From positions 930,001-994,000 of the forward strand of contig NZ_JADPVI010000001.1 of the NCBI RefSeq assembly GCF_015679325.1: 64,000 nt of DNA, written 5' to 3'. Both the position numbers and the translations under genes were made by a program. Every line of letters starts with the position of its first letter. Positions within the stretch are counted from its first letter, which is position 1. Source of the stretch: Kaistella gelatinilytica. Its GTDB lineage: Bacteria > Bacteroidota > Bacteroidia > Flavobacteriales > Weeksellaceae. Below the pieces are notes generated by a model. The model was not told the origin of the DNA. It saw only the letters and a program-made list of their open reading frames with translations, and made no database searches. Positions 19,138-27,927 of this stretch are shown here, one piece after another.

Positions 19138-19812
19138 ATGAGAAAACCCGTAATCGCTATCGACGGCTATTCATCCACCGGAAAAAGTTCGATTTCCAAA
19201 ATAATCGCGCAGGAACTTGGTCTTGTTCACATGGACACTGGTGCGCTTTACCGGGGAATTACTTATTTCGCCCTACAAAACTGTTCGAATAAAGACGGTG
19301 GAATTAATTTGCCGGAATTATTCAGCAGGTTGAATGAAATTCAGTTGGAATTTAAACCTATTGATAAAGAACTCGTGATGTTTCTTAATGGAAAAGACAT
19401 CTCTCAGCAAATCAGAAGCAATGAAGTCGCAGCAAACGTAAGCTTGATTGCGTGTCAAAAAGAAGTACGAGATTTTCTTTTAGAAACCCAACGGGAAATT
19501 GCAAAAAAAGGTGGTGTGATCTTAGACGGTCGCGATATTGGAACCGTAGTGCTTCCAAATGCAGATTACAAATTTTTTCTTACCGCAAGTGTTGAAGAGC
19601 GAACCAGAAGAAGATTCATGGAGTTGCAATCTTTAGGAATTGAAACGGACGAAATGTCAGTAATGCAAAATTTGACCAGTCGTGACAAAACAGACAGCGA
19701 GCGAGAAGTTGCACCACTTCGAAAGGCAGATGACGCCATCTTAATTGACAATACGCATTTGTCTAAGAAAGAAACAATTGCTCTTATAATTTCACACCTT
19801 CATGACATTTAA
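19138..19812 (+). CDS. cmk: Cytidylate kinase
   Basis: 224 residues. The P-loop is IDGYSSTGKSSISK, followed by HMDTGALYRGITYFAL, the NMP-binding QIRSNEVAANVSLIA stretch, LDGRDIGTVVLPNADYKFFLTAS and the lid region EERTRRRF. It phosphorylates CMP and dCMP. Probably cotranscribed with porQ. Confidence 0.95.
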   Translation: MRKPVIAIDGYSSTGKSSISKIIAQELGLVHMDTGALYRGITYFALQNCSNKDGGINLPELFSRLNEIQLEFKPIDKELVMFLNGKDISQQIRSNEVAANVSLIACQKEVRDFLLETQREIAKKGGVILDGRDIGTVVLPNADYKFFLTASVEERTRRRFMELQSLGIETDEMSVMQNLTSRDKTDSEREVAPLRKADDAILIDNTHLSKKETIALIISHLHDI

Positions 19813-19914
19813 CATATTTTAAGAAATCGAATGGCAACAATGGTATATTAATTGTAACTTTATAAGAGATTGAAATCATCAATTATATTTATTAACTATT
19901 AAAAATTAACTAAG

Positions 19915-20301
19915 ATGTCAAAAAAAGGTAATAACAATGTAGCAGGAGTATTAGCTGGTTTGCTTGCAGGTGCTGCAGCAGGTGTAGTGTTAGGAATGCT
20001 TTATGCGCCGGAAGAAGGAACTGAAACAAGAAAAAAAATCAAAACTAAAGCGAGCGATTTGAAAGATCAGGCAGTTGATCAGTACGGAAAAGTTTCTGAG
20101 AAAGCGAAAGAGCAATATCAAGATGTTTCTAACAAAGTGAAAGATCAGTATGGCAACATTTCTTCTCAGTTCAAAGAAACTGCTGACAAAGTAGTAACTT
20201 CTGTGAAAGACGGTTACGACAAATACAAAGATCAGGCGATCGCAAAGACTACTGAAGTAGTGAAAGACGTTGAAAACGAATTAGACGGATTGAAATCTTA
20301 A
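19915..20301 (+). CDS. YtxH domain protein
   Basis: 128 residues. A hydrophobic, alanine/glycine-rich N-terminal segment (residues 7-29, NVAGVLAGLLAGAAAGVVLG) and the LYAPEEGTETRKKIK motif define the YtxH family; the rest is a lysine-rich amphipathic helix with repeats of KDQY/KEQY spacing, resembling LEA-type stress proteins. Probably membrane-anchored with the helix in the cytoplasm or periplasm. It heads a three-gene group with a holin-like protein; such groups are often general-stress induced, though no regulatory site is evident here. Confidence 0.8.
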   Translation: MSKKGNNNVAGVLAGLLAGAAAGVVLGMLYAPEEGTETRKKIKTKASDLKDQAVDQYGKVSEKAKEQYQDVSNKVKDQYGNISSQFKETADKVVTSVKDGYDKYKDQAIAKTTEVVKDVENELDGLKS

Positions 20302-20328
20302 ATTAATTTCCGTTTTATTCTCTTAATA

Positions 20329-20361
20329 AAAAGGAACTTAATCATAAGTTCCTTTTTTTTG
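20329..20361 (+). terminator. Terminator after the YtxH gene
   Basis: AAGGAACTT / AAGTTCCTT stem followed by eight T residues. It would reduce read-through from the YtxH gene into the holin-like gene. Confidence 0.75.
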
Positions 20362-20383
20362 TAACTTTATAAAAAATTAAAGC

Positions 20384-20692
20384 ATGTTGGATCTTATTAA
20401 AGAATATGCCTATAAAAGAGCAGATCTACTCAAGTTAGAAGCCACCGAGAAAGTGGTAACCATTTTGGGAACAGCAATTTACATTATTTTGGGTTTGTTT
20501 TCATTACTCTTTTTTGTGCTTCTCCTCCTTTTTGGGATTGGTTTTCTCATTGGAACTTACCTCCATAACTATGGTTATGGACTGCTCATCGTGGCGGGCT
20601 GTTTTCTTTTGATTTTAATTGTTGTTTTAATGAATAGAAAAACGATTAAGAACAAAGTGGCTAATAAAATTCTTGAATCTTTAGACGATTAA
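20384..20692 (+). CDS. Phage-holin-family (DUF1469-like) membrane protein
   Basis: 102 residues: an N-terminal amphipathic helix (LDLIKEYAYKRADLLKLEATEKVV), two strong transmembrane segments (about residues 28-53 and 62-86) and a short basic tail. This is the layout of the holin-superfamily/Actinobacterial-holin-X group, which is chromosomal and not phage-derived in most bacteria. The stop codon is 4 nt before the next start, so the two genes are surely cotranscribed. Confidence 0.7.
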   Translation: MLDLIKEYAYKRADLLKLEATEKVVTILGTAIYIILGLFSLLFFVLLLLFGIGFLIGTYLHNYGYGLLIVAGCFLLILIVVLMNRKTIKNKVANKILESLDD

Positions 20693-20696
20693 TATT

Positions 20697-21194
20697 ATGG
20701 GAAACAAATACGAAAGCCTGGAAGAACTTCGAAGAAAAAAGGCTTTACTAAAAAAAGATATTTCGGGGATGGAAGAGTTGCTTACTTTTGAAAATACAAA
20801 AGAAAGTTTGAGCGCACTCACGCACGGTTTTACCGACAAATATCTGAAGTCCGAGATTCAACCGGATGGTGAAACAAAAGTTGCTTTAAAAACACAGGAA
20901 ATTTTTAAAGAAGTTTCAAACACTGTGAAGGACTCCTTACTAAGCAGACATTCCGTTCTTGGGTTTGCGAAAAGCGGTGCCGGATTAAATGTTATCGAAA
21001 ACACCTTGAAAATTGCCGCCGTAACTTTTGTCGGGAATTTTGCCAAAAAGAACCTGCGAAATACAAACTGGAAAAAGAAAGCCATCGGTTTAGCTTTAAT
21101 TTATTTAGCGCCGATCATATTGAGATTTATACGGCAAAAATTAGAAAATTACCAGAAAAACCGAACGACTTCCAGTATGGAACAACTCATATAA
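20697..21194 (+). CDS. Hypothetical protein of the YtxH/holin-like group
   Basis: 165 residues, not recognised. Residues 1-35 form a charged helix (SLEELRRKKALLKKDISGMEELL); around residues 95-115 is a weakly hydrophobic segment (AGLNVIENTLKIAAVTFVG), and residues 122-140 a clearer membrane helix (KAIGLALIYLAPIILRFI) followed by a basic tail. It is placed 4 nt after the holin-like gene, so a membrane-associated role alongside that protein is likely. Confidence 0.65.
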   Translation: MGNKYESLEELRRKKALLKKDISGMEELLTFENTKESLSALTHGFTDKYLKSEIQPDGETKVALKTQEIFKEVSNTVKDSLLSRHSVLGFAKSGAGLNVIENTLKIAAVTFVGNFAKKNLRNTNWKKKAIGLALIYLAPIILRFIRQKLENYQKNRTTSSMEQLI

Positions 21195-21197
21195 AAT

Positions 21198-21232
21198 AAA
21201 CCGTCTCGCTGTAAAAGGAGACGGTTTTTATT
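21198..21232. terminator. Bidirectional terminator
   Basis: AAACCGTCTC / GAGACGGTTT around a 10-nt loop, with T-rich flanks, between two convergent genes. Confidence 0.8.
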
Positions 21233-21956
21233 TTTTGTTGAAGATCTGTCCTAAAATAATTCCCGTCGCCATAGAAACGTTTAAACTTTCCGTGGCTTTT
21301 GATTTTCCAAATCTTGGAATGGTGATCTTGTCGGTTAGTAATTTTTCGATTTCAGGTCGAATTCCATTTCCTTCATTGCCCAAAACTAAATTAAATTTTT
21401 TCGGGAAATTGTAATCATAAAAACTTTCTCCATCCATATCGGTCCCAATAATTGCAGAATCACAATTACTAAGATAGCTTTCTAAATTTTTATAGACCAA
21501 ATTCACGCGCAGAAATGAGCCCATACTTGCCTGAATAACTTTAGGATTATAAAAATCAACGGTATCTTCACTGCAAATGATCTGCGAAATACCAAACCAA
21601 TCTGCGAGTCTAATGATCGTACCAAGGTTTCCGGGATCCTGAATTCCATCTAAAATTAATTGAACGCCATCGTTTTCTAAAATTCTTTCCTCCTTTAATT
21701 CACAAACTGCGACAGAATCTTTCGGATGTTGCAAAAAACTTATTTTTTTTAATTCGGAAGGTAAAATTTCAGTGATCAAAGATGTTTCAACCGACAAAGA
21801 ACCGGGATTCACAGAAAATATTTCTTTGATCTTATACTCCGAAGATGGTATTTCTTTGACCGTTTTGTTGCCTTCAACCAAAAACAAATTGTATTTTTGT
21901 CTGAACTTCTTTTGGTCTAAAGACTGTAAAATTTTTATTTTATGAGCCGTAAGCAT
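21228..21956 (-). CDS. SpoU/TrmH-family RNA 2'-O-methyltransferase
   Basis: 242 residues from the ATG at 21956 (MLTAHKIKILQSLDQKKFRQKYNLFLVEGNKTVKEI). The N-terminal L30e-like substrate-binding domain spans about residues 1-95; the SPOUT domain has DGIQDPGNLGTIIRLADWFGI (motif I), LVLGNEGNGI (motif II) and LNVSMATGIILGQI (motif III) that form the knotted SAM site. It resembles RlmB/TsnR-like rRNA methyltransferases; the target nucleotide is not evident. A start at 21974 is also open but lies about 9 nt upstream of the predicted transcription start. Confidence 0.85.
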   Translation of the reverse strand: MLTAHKIKILQSLDQKKFRQKYNLFLVEGNKTVKEIPSSEYKIKEIFSVNPGSLSVETSLITEILPSELKKISFLQHPKDSVAVCELKEERILENDGVQLILDGIQDPGNLGTIIRLADWFGISQIICSEDTVDFYNPKVIQASMGSFLRVNLVYKNLESYLSNCDSAIIGTDMDGESFYDYNFPKKFNLVLGNEGNGIRPEIEKLLTDKITIPRFGKSKATESLNVSMATGIILGQIFNKK

Positions 21957-22002
21957 TTTTCTAAATATTTTCAAAAGTATTACTTATTTTTTTCATCTGC
22001 AA
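21868..22002. promoter_or_regulatory. Crossed divergent promoters of the RNA methyltransferase and tamL
   Basis: For tamL, TTG (21868-21870) and TATTTTTG (21892-21899) lie inside the methyltransferase gene, spacer 21 nt. For the methyltransferase, TTG (22002-22000, minus) and TACTTTTG (21979-21972, minus) lie inside tamL, spacer 20 nt. The two coding regions overlap at their starts. Confidence 0.6.
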
Positions 22003-24509
22003 TGACTGTACTCTTTCTATATGCTTGTAGTACGACAAAAAAAGTACCTCAAGGTGAATATCTTTTGACAAAAAATACTTTTAAATTTCAAGACGGCAAA
22101 GTTTACGATGACGAAATTCCAAATTATGTAAGTCAGAAACCAAATAAAAAAGCACTGTATCTTTTCCCGGTTGGCCTTTGGTTTTATAATTCTACGAATC
22201 CGAAATACGATTCTATTCTGAATGATTATATGACATATCCATCGGATATGAGAGATCAGAAACTGCGGGATTCCCTTTTTATCAGGTATGATAAACCGGA
22301 ATATCTTGGCAAAAGTTTATTTTTTGAAAGGTTCATGCATAATATTGGTCAACCGCCCGTAATCCTGGATCAGGGAAAGACCGAAACGAGTGCTAATTCT
22401 ATCCGAAAATTTTTGGTTTATAAAGGCTATTGGGACACTGATGTAAAATTCAGCACCGATTTAGATTCTGCGGCAAAAAAAGCACAGGCGAATTATTTGA
22501 TCACGCACAAAGATGCCACTAAAATCAGCGACTATTATTACAATATTCCAGATCCTGCGATTAAATCAATTTATGAAGAGGATCTGAGTAAAAGTTTGAT
22601 AAAAGGCAAAAATATTTTAGATCAAAGCGTTTTAGAAAAGGAAGTTAAGAGGATCAATGAAGTGATGAAAAATCGTGGCTACTACAAATTTAACAGTTCC
22701 AACGAAGATATTTACTTTACTGCAGACACGCTGCAAAGCCGGAAAAATGTTCCTCTCACCATGGATATTCATAAAGATTCTGTGGATTCCCCTTTCAAAC
22801 AGACAACGATCGGCAATATCAAAGTTCATCTTCTCGGAAAACTTGCAGATACTGCAAACACGGTCAAAGATTCACTTTTGGGAATAAATTTTTATAAACT
22901 CGATGATCAGTATAAGATCATGTCGCTATGGAGACCCATCATCTTACGAAAAGGCGAGATCTACAACCAAAAAAATCTAGACCTTACAAAGAGGAATATC
23001 GCAGCAATGAATAATTTCAGCATCATTAAATATGATGAAAATTTGCGGAAAGAAAATGACAGTATTTTAGATGTGAGTTATTATCTCGCGCCTCTTTCCA
23101 AGTATGATTTCAAAGTTTCTACCGACATCAACTATTCTCAGATCCTGAATTTTGGGGTTTCACCTTCGGTCGATCTTACAAGTCGTAATGTTTTTGGTGG
23201 CGCAGAGAATTTAACTACAAGTCTTGCCGGAACTTTCGGTTCTGTGACCAGTACGAAAGATCCGAGTAAAAGAGATCTGGCGTACGAAATTTCTGCGCAG
23301 GTTTCTCTCAATTTCCCTCGACTTTTATTGCCGTTTAAAACCTGGAAACTCATTCCAAAAAAATATTCACCCAACTCTTCTATTATTTTGGGAACCTCGG
23401 TTCAGGATAATATTGGTTTGGGGCGGATCAATTTTAATGGAAGTTTAAATTATTTTGCCAATGTGAATGATATTGTGACGCACCGTCTTTCTTTGTTTAA
23501 TTCACAGCTCAGTCTTACCCGAAATAAAGATAAATATTACGATTTTTTTCCAGCCGATCGCGATGTTCGGAACGAATTGTTTCAAAGCTACTCTCCTGCT
23601 TTATACCAGGATTTTATCGACAACAAGATCAGTTCTGATGATTTATCCGCGCTGATCGTAAACGACAGCAACTATCAAAACTCACTTTCGGGAAATCAGT
23701 TGACGCTTTACAATACTTTTTTGCAATCCCTGATCAACAAAGACCGCCAAACGCAGGATGTTTTAATTTCTTCAATGATCTATAATTTTATTTATAATGA
23801 AATCGGTAAAAAAGACCGTCCAAATCCTTTCTATTTAAATGCGAAAGTAGAAACCGCTGGGAATATTTTCAGTCTTTTCAACAGCAAGGAAAAAATTGAT
23901 GGGGTCGTTTCCGGTAAGACCAGAAGTATTTTTAACATTCCTTATTCCCAGTTCGTAAAATTCGATATTGATGTCAGAAAGTATTTCAGCCTCTTCAATG
24001 GCAAACATACCCTTGCTTTACGACAATTCATTGGGGTCGGAATTCCGTATGGTAATTCGAGTTCAATGCCTTTTGTAAGATCTTATTTTAATGGTGGTTC
24101 TAATGATATCAGAGCATGGCGGGTTTTCGGCGGTTTAGGACCGGCTGATTCTCAACTCGATGAAAAAGTGCGTTCTTATATTATGGACAATATCAAGCTC
24201 ACCACGAATATTGAATACAGATTGCCTTTTACCAAAATGTTTGAAGGAGCAGCTTTCGTTGACGCCGGAAATATCTGGAGTCTAAAAGATAATGGTTTTG
24301 GTGATGATTTCAAATTCAAGAAATTTTTATCCCAAATGGGAGTCGGAACGGGTCTTGGTTTAAGGATCAATGTTGCATATATTACTTTGCGTTTAGATGC
24401 AGCCTACAAAGTTTACGATCCCAACCAACCTTCAGGAGACCGATGGGTTATTAAAAACTGGAAACCCTTGCAACCTGTACTTAACTTTGCTTTCGGTTAT
24501 CCCTTTTAA
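21942..24509 (+). CDS. tamL: Translocation and assembly module lipoprotein TamL (BamA/Omp85 superfamily)
   Basis: 855 residues. The signal peptide ends at a lipobox with Cys29 (FLYACSTTKKVPQGEYLLTKN), the hallmark of Bacteroidetes TamL. Residues about 30-430 contain POTRA-like periplasmic domains and the C-terminal half is a 16-strand Omp85 barrel with GGSNDIRAWR, near residue 715, and an aromatic C-terminal strand ending in GYPF. TamL inserts or supports insertion of outer-membrane proteins or lipid transport with a TamB partner, which is not in the window. It overlaps the divergent methyltransferase start by 15 nt. Confidence 0.88.
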   Translation: MSRKHFSKYFQKYYLFFSSAMTVLFLYACSTTKKVPQGEYLLTKNTFKFQDGKVYDDEIPNYVSQKPNKKALYLFPVGLWFYNSTNPKYDSILNDYMTYPSDMRDQKLRDSLFIRYDKPEYLGKSLFFERFMHNIGQPPVILDQGKTETSANSIRKFLVYKGYWDTDVKFSTDLDSAAKKAQANYLITHKDATKISDYYYNIPDPAIKSIYEEDLSKSLIKGKNILDQSVLEKEVKRINEVMKNRGYYKFNSSNEDIYFTADTLQSRKNVPLTMDIHKDSVDSPFKQTTIGNIKVHLLGKLADTANTVKDSLLGINFYKLDDQYKIMSLWRPIILRKGEIYNQKNLDLTKRNIAAMNNFSIIKYDENLRKENDSILDVSYYLAPLSKYDFKVSTDINYSQILNFGVSPSVDLTSRNVFGGAENLTTSLAGTFGSVTSTKDPSKRDLAYEISAQVSLNFPRLLLPFKTWKLIPKKYSPNSSIILGTSVQDNIGLGRINFNGSLNYFANVNDIVTHRLSLFNSQLSLTRNKDKYYDFFPADRDVRNELFQSYSPALYQDFIDNKISSDDLSALIVNDSNYQNSLSGNQLTLYNTFLQSLINKDRQTQDVLISSMIYNFIYNEIGKKDRPNPFYLNAKVETAGNIFSLFNSKEKIDGVVSGKTRSIFNIPYSQFVKFDIDVRKYFSLFNGKHTLALRQFIGVGIPYGNSSSMPFVRSYFNGGSNDIRAWRVFGGLGPADSQLDEKVRSYIMDNIKLTTNIEYRLPFTKMFEGAAFVDAGNIWSLKDNGFGDDFKFKKFLSQMGVGTGLGLRINVAYITLRLDAAYKVYDPNQPSGDRWVIKNWKPLQPVLNFAFGYPF

Positions 24510-24515
24510 AAGTAT

Positions 24516-24545
24516 AAATCGCAGATTTTTCTGCGATTTTTTATT
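24516..24545 (+). terminator. Terminator after tamL
   Basis: AAATCGCAG / CTGCGATTT stem with a T-run 6 nt after the stop codon. Confidence 0.75.
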
Positions 24546-24581
24546 TACCTATATTTGAGTTAACTAAAATATAAATTCCAA

Positions 24582-26807
24582 ATGATTGTCTCAAGATCTC
24601 TTTTAAAAATAGCATTTCTCAGCGTTTCATCTCTTGTTTTTTCACAGGAAGTCAACCTGAAAAATATTCAGAAATTAACTTTTGGTGGCGATAATGCAGA
24701 AGCTTATTTTTCGCCCGACAGCAAGAAACTTACCATGCAGGTTACGAATCCTTTGATTGGTGCGCATTGCGATCAGATTTATCTTTTAGATCTTACCAAA
24801 AAGAATATTGGCACCAACGATTTACAACGTATTTCAAATGGCGAAGGCAGAACAACCTGTTCCTTTTTTATGCCCGATGGAAAACATATTCTCTACGCCT
24901 CTACTTTTGAGTCTAATAAAGAATGTCCGGCAAAACCAAAACCTCGGACGGATGGTAAATATCTTTGGCCGGTTTACGCAGAGTTTGATATTTATATCGC
25001 CGATCTCAATGGGAAAATTACCAAAAAGTTAACCGATTCTCCGGGATATGATGCAGAAGCTGTCGTATCTCCCGATGGAAAATATATCGTTTTCACCTCT
25101 TCAAGAAGTGGTGATCTCGAACTTTGGCGAATGGATATCGACGGGAAAAATTTAAAACAGCTCACTTTTGGATTAGGTTACGATGGCGGTGCTTTTTTCT
25201 CTCACGATTCTAAAAAATTAGTTTTCCGTTCTTCCCGCCCGAGAACGCCTGAAGCCATAAAAGATTATAAAGATCTGCTCGCAGAAAATCTCGTTGCGCC
25301 AACTGAAATGGAAATTTACACCATGAATATCGACGGCTCCGATCTGAAACAAATCACGCATTTAGGAAAAGCAAACTGGTCTCCATATTTTCATCCTTCC
25401 GATAAATCAATCGTATTTTCCTCCAATCATCATTCAACAAAAGGATATGATTTTCAGATTTACTCGATCGATCTTGATGGAAAAAATCTTCATCAAATTA
25501 CGTACGAAAGTGAATTCAACGCTTTCCCAATGTTTTCACCGGACGGAAAGAAATTCGTTTTCTCCAGTAACCGACAAGGTACAACACCACATGAAACCAG
25601 CGTTTTTATTGCAGATTGGATTGAAAGTGATCCGGCTGAACTGGTTTCTGAAAAAAATCTTCTTGAGAATTTAACTTACTTAGCTTCCGACGAATTGAAA
25701 GGCAGACTGGCAGGAAGTGAAGGTGAAAAGAAAGCTTCAGCATATATTTCAAAGGAATTTCAAAATTTAAAGTTGAAACCTTTAGATGAAAAAAATTATA
25801 CGCAGACTTTTTCTTATGATGTAAAGCTGAATCCACACGAAGACCAATCTTCGGTAAAAGTGAATGCCCGAAACGTAATTGGTTATTTAGATAATAAAGC
25901 GGCCAAAACCATTGTTATTGGCGCACATTACGATCATTTGGGTTTAAATGAACACCACAATTCGACACTCATGAATTCGGAAGGACAAATACACAACGGC
26001 GCCGATGATAATGCTTCCGGAGTTTCTGCGGTTTTGGAACTGGCGCGAATGTTTTCTCAGAATAAATCAAAAGAAAATGCCAATTATATTTTCGCCCTTT
26101 TCTCCGGGGAAGAAGATGGTTTGATGGGTTCGAAAGTTTTTGCAGAAAACATGAAATCAAAATATCCAAACGTCGTTGCAATGATCAATCTGGATATGGT
26201 TGGAAGATTAAATAAAGACAAAGATCTAACCGTTGGTGGCGTCGGAACCTCTCCTATTTTCGGGGAGATCATTAAGAAATACAAACCTGCCGGATTTAAT
26301 TTAGCCATCGACAGTTCAGGCGTTGGACCTTCTGATCACACGAGTTTTTATCTGAAAGATATTCCTGTTTTATTTCTGTTTACCGGCACACACAGCGATT
26401 ATCACAAACCAACCGATGATACCAATAAAATTAATTTCACCGGTTTGAAAAACATTACGAGTTACGTTTTCAATCTTGCCAATGATCTAGCTTCTGAGAA
26501 AAACATTCCTTTTACGAAGACTAAAATTTCTGCGAGTAAAGCCGTTCCGAAATACAAAGTAACACTCGGAATTATGCCAAGTTATGCCGATACAAAAGAC
26601 GGACTTCACATCGATGGTGTTACCGAAAACCGCCCTGCTTCAAATGCCGGAATTCAATCTGGCGATATTCTCCTTAAAATTGGAAAATGCGAAGTGAAAG
26701 AAGTCTACAGTTATATGGATTGTCTGGCGAAAGTAAATTCGGGTGATGAACTTCCGGTGACGATTTTACGGGATGGCAAAGAAATGACGATGAAGGTGAA
26801 GTTTTAA
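24582..26807 (+). CDS. Secreted M28 peptidase with N-terminal beta-propeller and C-terminal PDZ domain
   Basis: 741 residues with a signal peptide (residues 1-21). Residues about 25-345 hold TolB/PD40-type propeller repeats (YFSPDSKKL, VVSPDGKYIVFTSSRSG, MFSPDGKKFVFSSNRQG). The M28 aminopeptidase domain spans about 350-640, with zinc ligands in GAHYDHLG, NGADDNASG, FSGEEDGL, NLDMVGRL and HSDYHKPTDD. A PDZ domain (GLHIDGVTENRPASNAGIQSGDILLKIG) occupies the last 85 residues. All key ligands are present, so it should be an active di-zinc exopeptidase in the periplasm or outside. A -7 box TATATTTG is at 24550-24557. Confidence 0.88.
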   Translation: MIVSRSLLKIAFLSVSSLVFSQEVNLKNIQKLTFGGDNAEAYFSPDSKKLTMQVTNPLIGAHCDQIYLLDLTKKNIGTNDLQRISNGEGRTTCSFFMPDGKHILYASTFESNKECPAKPKPRTDGKYLWPVYAEFDIYIADLNGKITKKLTDSPGYDAEAVVSPDGKYIVFTSSRSGDLELWRMDIDGKNLKQLTFGLGYDGGAFFSHDSKKLVFRSSRPRTPEAIKDYKDLLAENLVAPTEMEIYTMNIDGSDLKQITHLGKANWSPYFHPSDKSIVFSSNHHSTKGYDFQIYSIDLDGKNLHQITYESEFNAFPMFSPDGKKFVFSSNRQGTTPHETSVFIADWIESDPAELVSEKNLLENLTYLASDELKGRLAGSEGEKKASAYISKEFQNLKLKPLDEKNYTQTFSYDVKLNPHEDQSSVKVNARNVIGYLDNKAAKTIVIGAHYDHLGLNEHHNSTLMNSEGQIHNGADDNASGVSAVLELARMFSQNKSKENANYIFALFSGEEDGLMGSKVFAENMKSKYPNVVAMINLDMVGRLNKDKDLTVGGVGTSPIFGEIIKKYKPAGFNLAIDSSGVGPSDHTSFYLKDIPVLFLFTGTHSDYHKPTDDTNKINFTGLKNITSYVFNLANDLASEKNIPFTKTKISASKAVPKYKVTLGIMPSYADTKDGLHIDGVTENRPASNAGIQSGDILLKIGKCEVKEVYSYMDCLAKVNSGDELPVTILRDGKEMTMKVKF

Positions 26808-26833
26808 AAAATTGATTTTTCATCTCTAAAAAA

Positions 26834-26866
26834 AACCTTGTCAAGGTTCTAAACCTTGACAAGGTT
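26834..26866. repeat. Perfect 15-bp inverted repeat (AACCTTGTCAAGGTT family)
   Basis: AACCTTGTCAAGGTT, a 3-nt loop CTA, then AACCTTGACAAGGTT. Each arm is itself almost palindromic, so it can fold as one long or two short hairpins. It lies between convergent genes and may act as a terminator for both, although it lacks a T-run on the plus strand. Confidence 0.7.
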
Positions 26867-26924
26867 AATTAGGAACTTCCGCCTCGCTAATAGAAATACT
26901 TTGTTACAGGCTATATTTCTTATT

Positions 26925-27752
26925 TTATTTGTTTTCAAAATTCGGCTTTGAATCATTTTCTACGTAAATGTAGCGGCCTTTAATTCCATTTTGTAACATT
27001 GTTTTTTTTCGATTGAGTTCGTCAATTGATTCAACAGTTTCATTTTTAAAAGTTGCTTTTTCCCCACTTTTTATTCTATCGGAAAACATCCGTTGTGGAT
27101 TTTGATAAATCTCCTCTATATGCTTGTTATACTTTTTATTCGTTGTTGGAAGCGCTATTTTACCATAATGAGTTTCTAAAAATTCATTTGTATCGTAGGT
27201 CTGATTTAGCTTGTTATTTTTTATGAGTTTGTAGACAAAGTTATTTTCGGAATCTTGCAGTAGAAAAATCATTCCAGGCAAACCACGAAATTTATATGGA
27301 CCTTCAGAAATATTTACGTCATTTGAAAACCACGCTATCCATTTTCTTCCTCCAAATTCTGTTGTTGCTTTTTGAAGTTTATAGCCGTTGTACATTTGAG
27401 TATCAGGAAATAATTTCCATTTCATTTCGTCGTTTGTTTCTTCAACAAAATAATCGAAGAAATCACGATATCGTTTGTTTCTAAAAGAATTTGGCTGTCG
27501 AACAACTATTTGATCAGTTTTTGTACTGTATCGAGAAACTGATTCGCCTGAATTTTTATTAATTGAATCATACTCAATAAAATCGGAGTCATAAAATTTT
27601 GTAGAAGTCGGATTGATGTCTAATGCCATTAAATTTTTGCGATAATCTTCATTTGAATTATTTCTATAATTTAATTCGTAAATAAATCTATTAGTTTGAG
27701 ATTTGCAAAAAATACCTGAAATCACAATAAATAGAAAAAAAGTTTTATTCAT
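26925..27752 (-). CDS. GLPGLI family secreted protein
   Basis: 275 residues with a signal peptide (KTFFLFIVISGIFCKSQ). It carries the family's defining region: TTEFGGRKWIAWFSNDVNISEGPYKFRGLPGMIFLLQD, where the canonical GLPGLI reads GLPGMI. The family is abundant and paralogous in flavobacteria and its function is unknown. This copy is the last gene of the cassette-like array; a palindromic element begins 30 nt upstream of its start codon. Unlike the copy at 42197 it has no regulator or peptidase beside it, and it is visibly AT-rich. Confidence 0.85.
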   Translation of the reverse strand: MNKTFFLFIVISGIFCKSQTNRFIYELNYRNNSNEDYRKNLMALDINPTSTKFYDSDFIEYDSINKNSGESVSRYSTKTDQIVVRQPNSFRNKRYRDFFDYFVEETNDEMKWKLFPDTQMYNGYKLQKATTEFGGRKWIAWFSNDVNISEGPYKFRGLPGMIFLLQDSENNFVYKLIKNNKLNQTYDTNEFLETHYGKIALPTTNKKYNKHIEEIYQNPQRMFSDRIKSGEKATFKNETVESIDELNRKKTMLQNGIKGRYIYVENDSKPNFENK

Positions 27753-27782
27753 TTATTTTATTTTTAAAAAATGATTTTGTTT

Positions 27783-27914
27783 AACATGGCAGATAACGGT
27801 TGGGTATTTATTCAGGCGGAATAAAAATACGAAAACTTTCTACTTGCTAAAAATTTAATTAATCGCTAAAATTTTCGGTGCAAACCTTACACGCGCTTGT
27901 AGAAATTTCATGTT
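27783..27914 (-). repeat. Palindromic array element A
   Basis: A 132-nt element bounded by AACATG and CATGTT, 13 nt from the stop codon of the gene on its right. Its core (27799-27880, with GGGTATTTATTCAGGCGG, AAAACTTTCTACTTG and TTAATTAATCG) is plainly homologous to element B. Confidence 0.7.
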
Positions 27915-27927
27915 GTATGATCTCTCT

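Noticed and set aside
20384..20692. Prophage remnant
   Set aside because: The holin-like protein belongs to a chromosomal family and no phage structural genes are near.
21957..21974. Earlier start of the RNA methyltransferase
   Set aside because: It lies upstream of the predicted transcription start and precedes the conserved MLTAHKIK start.
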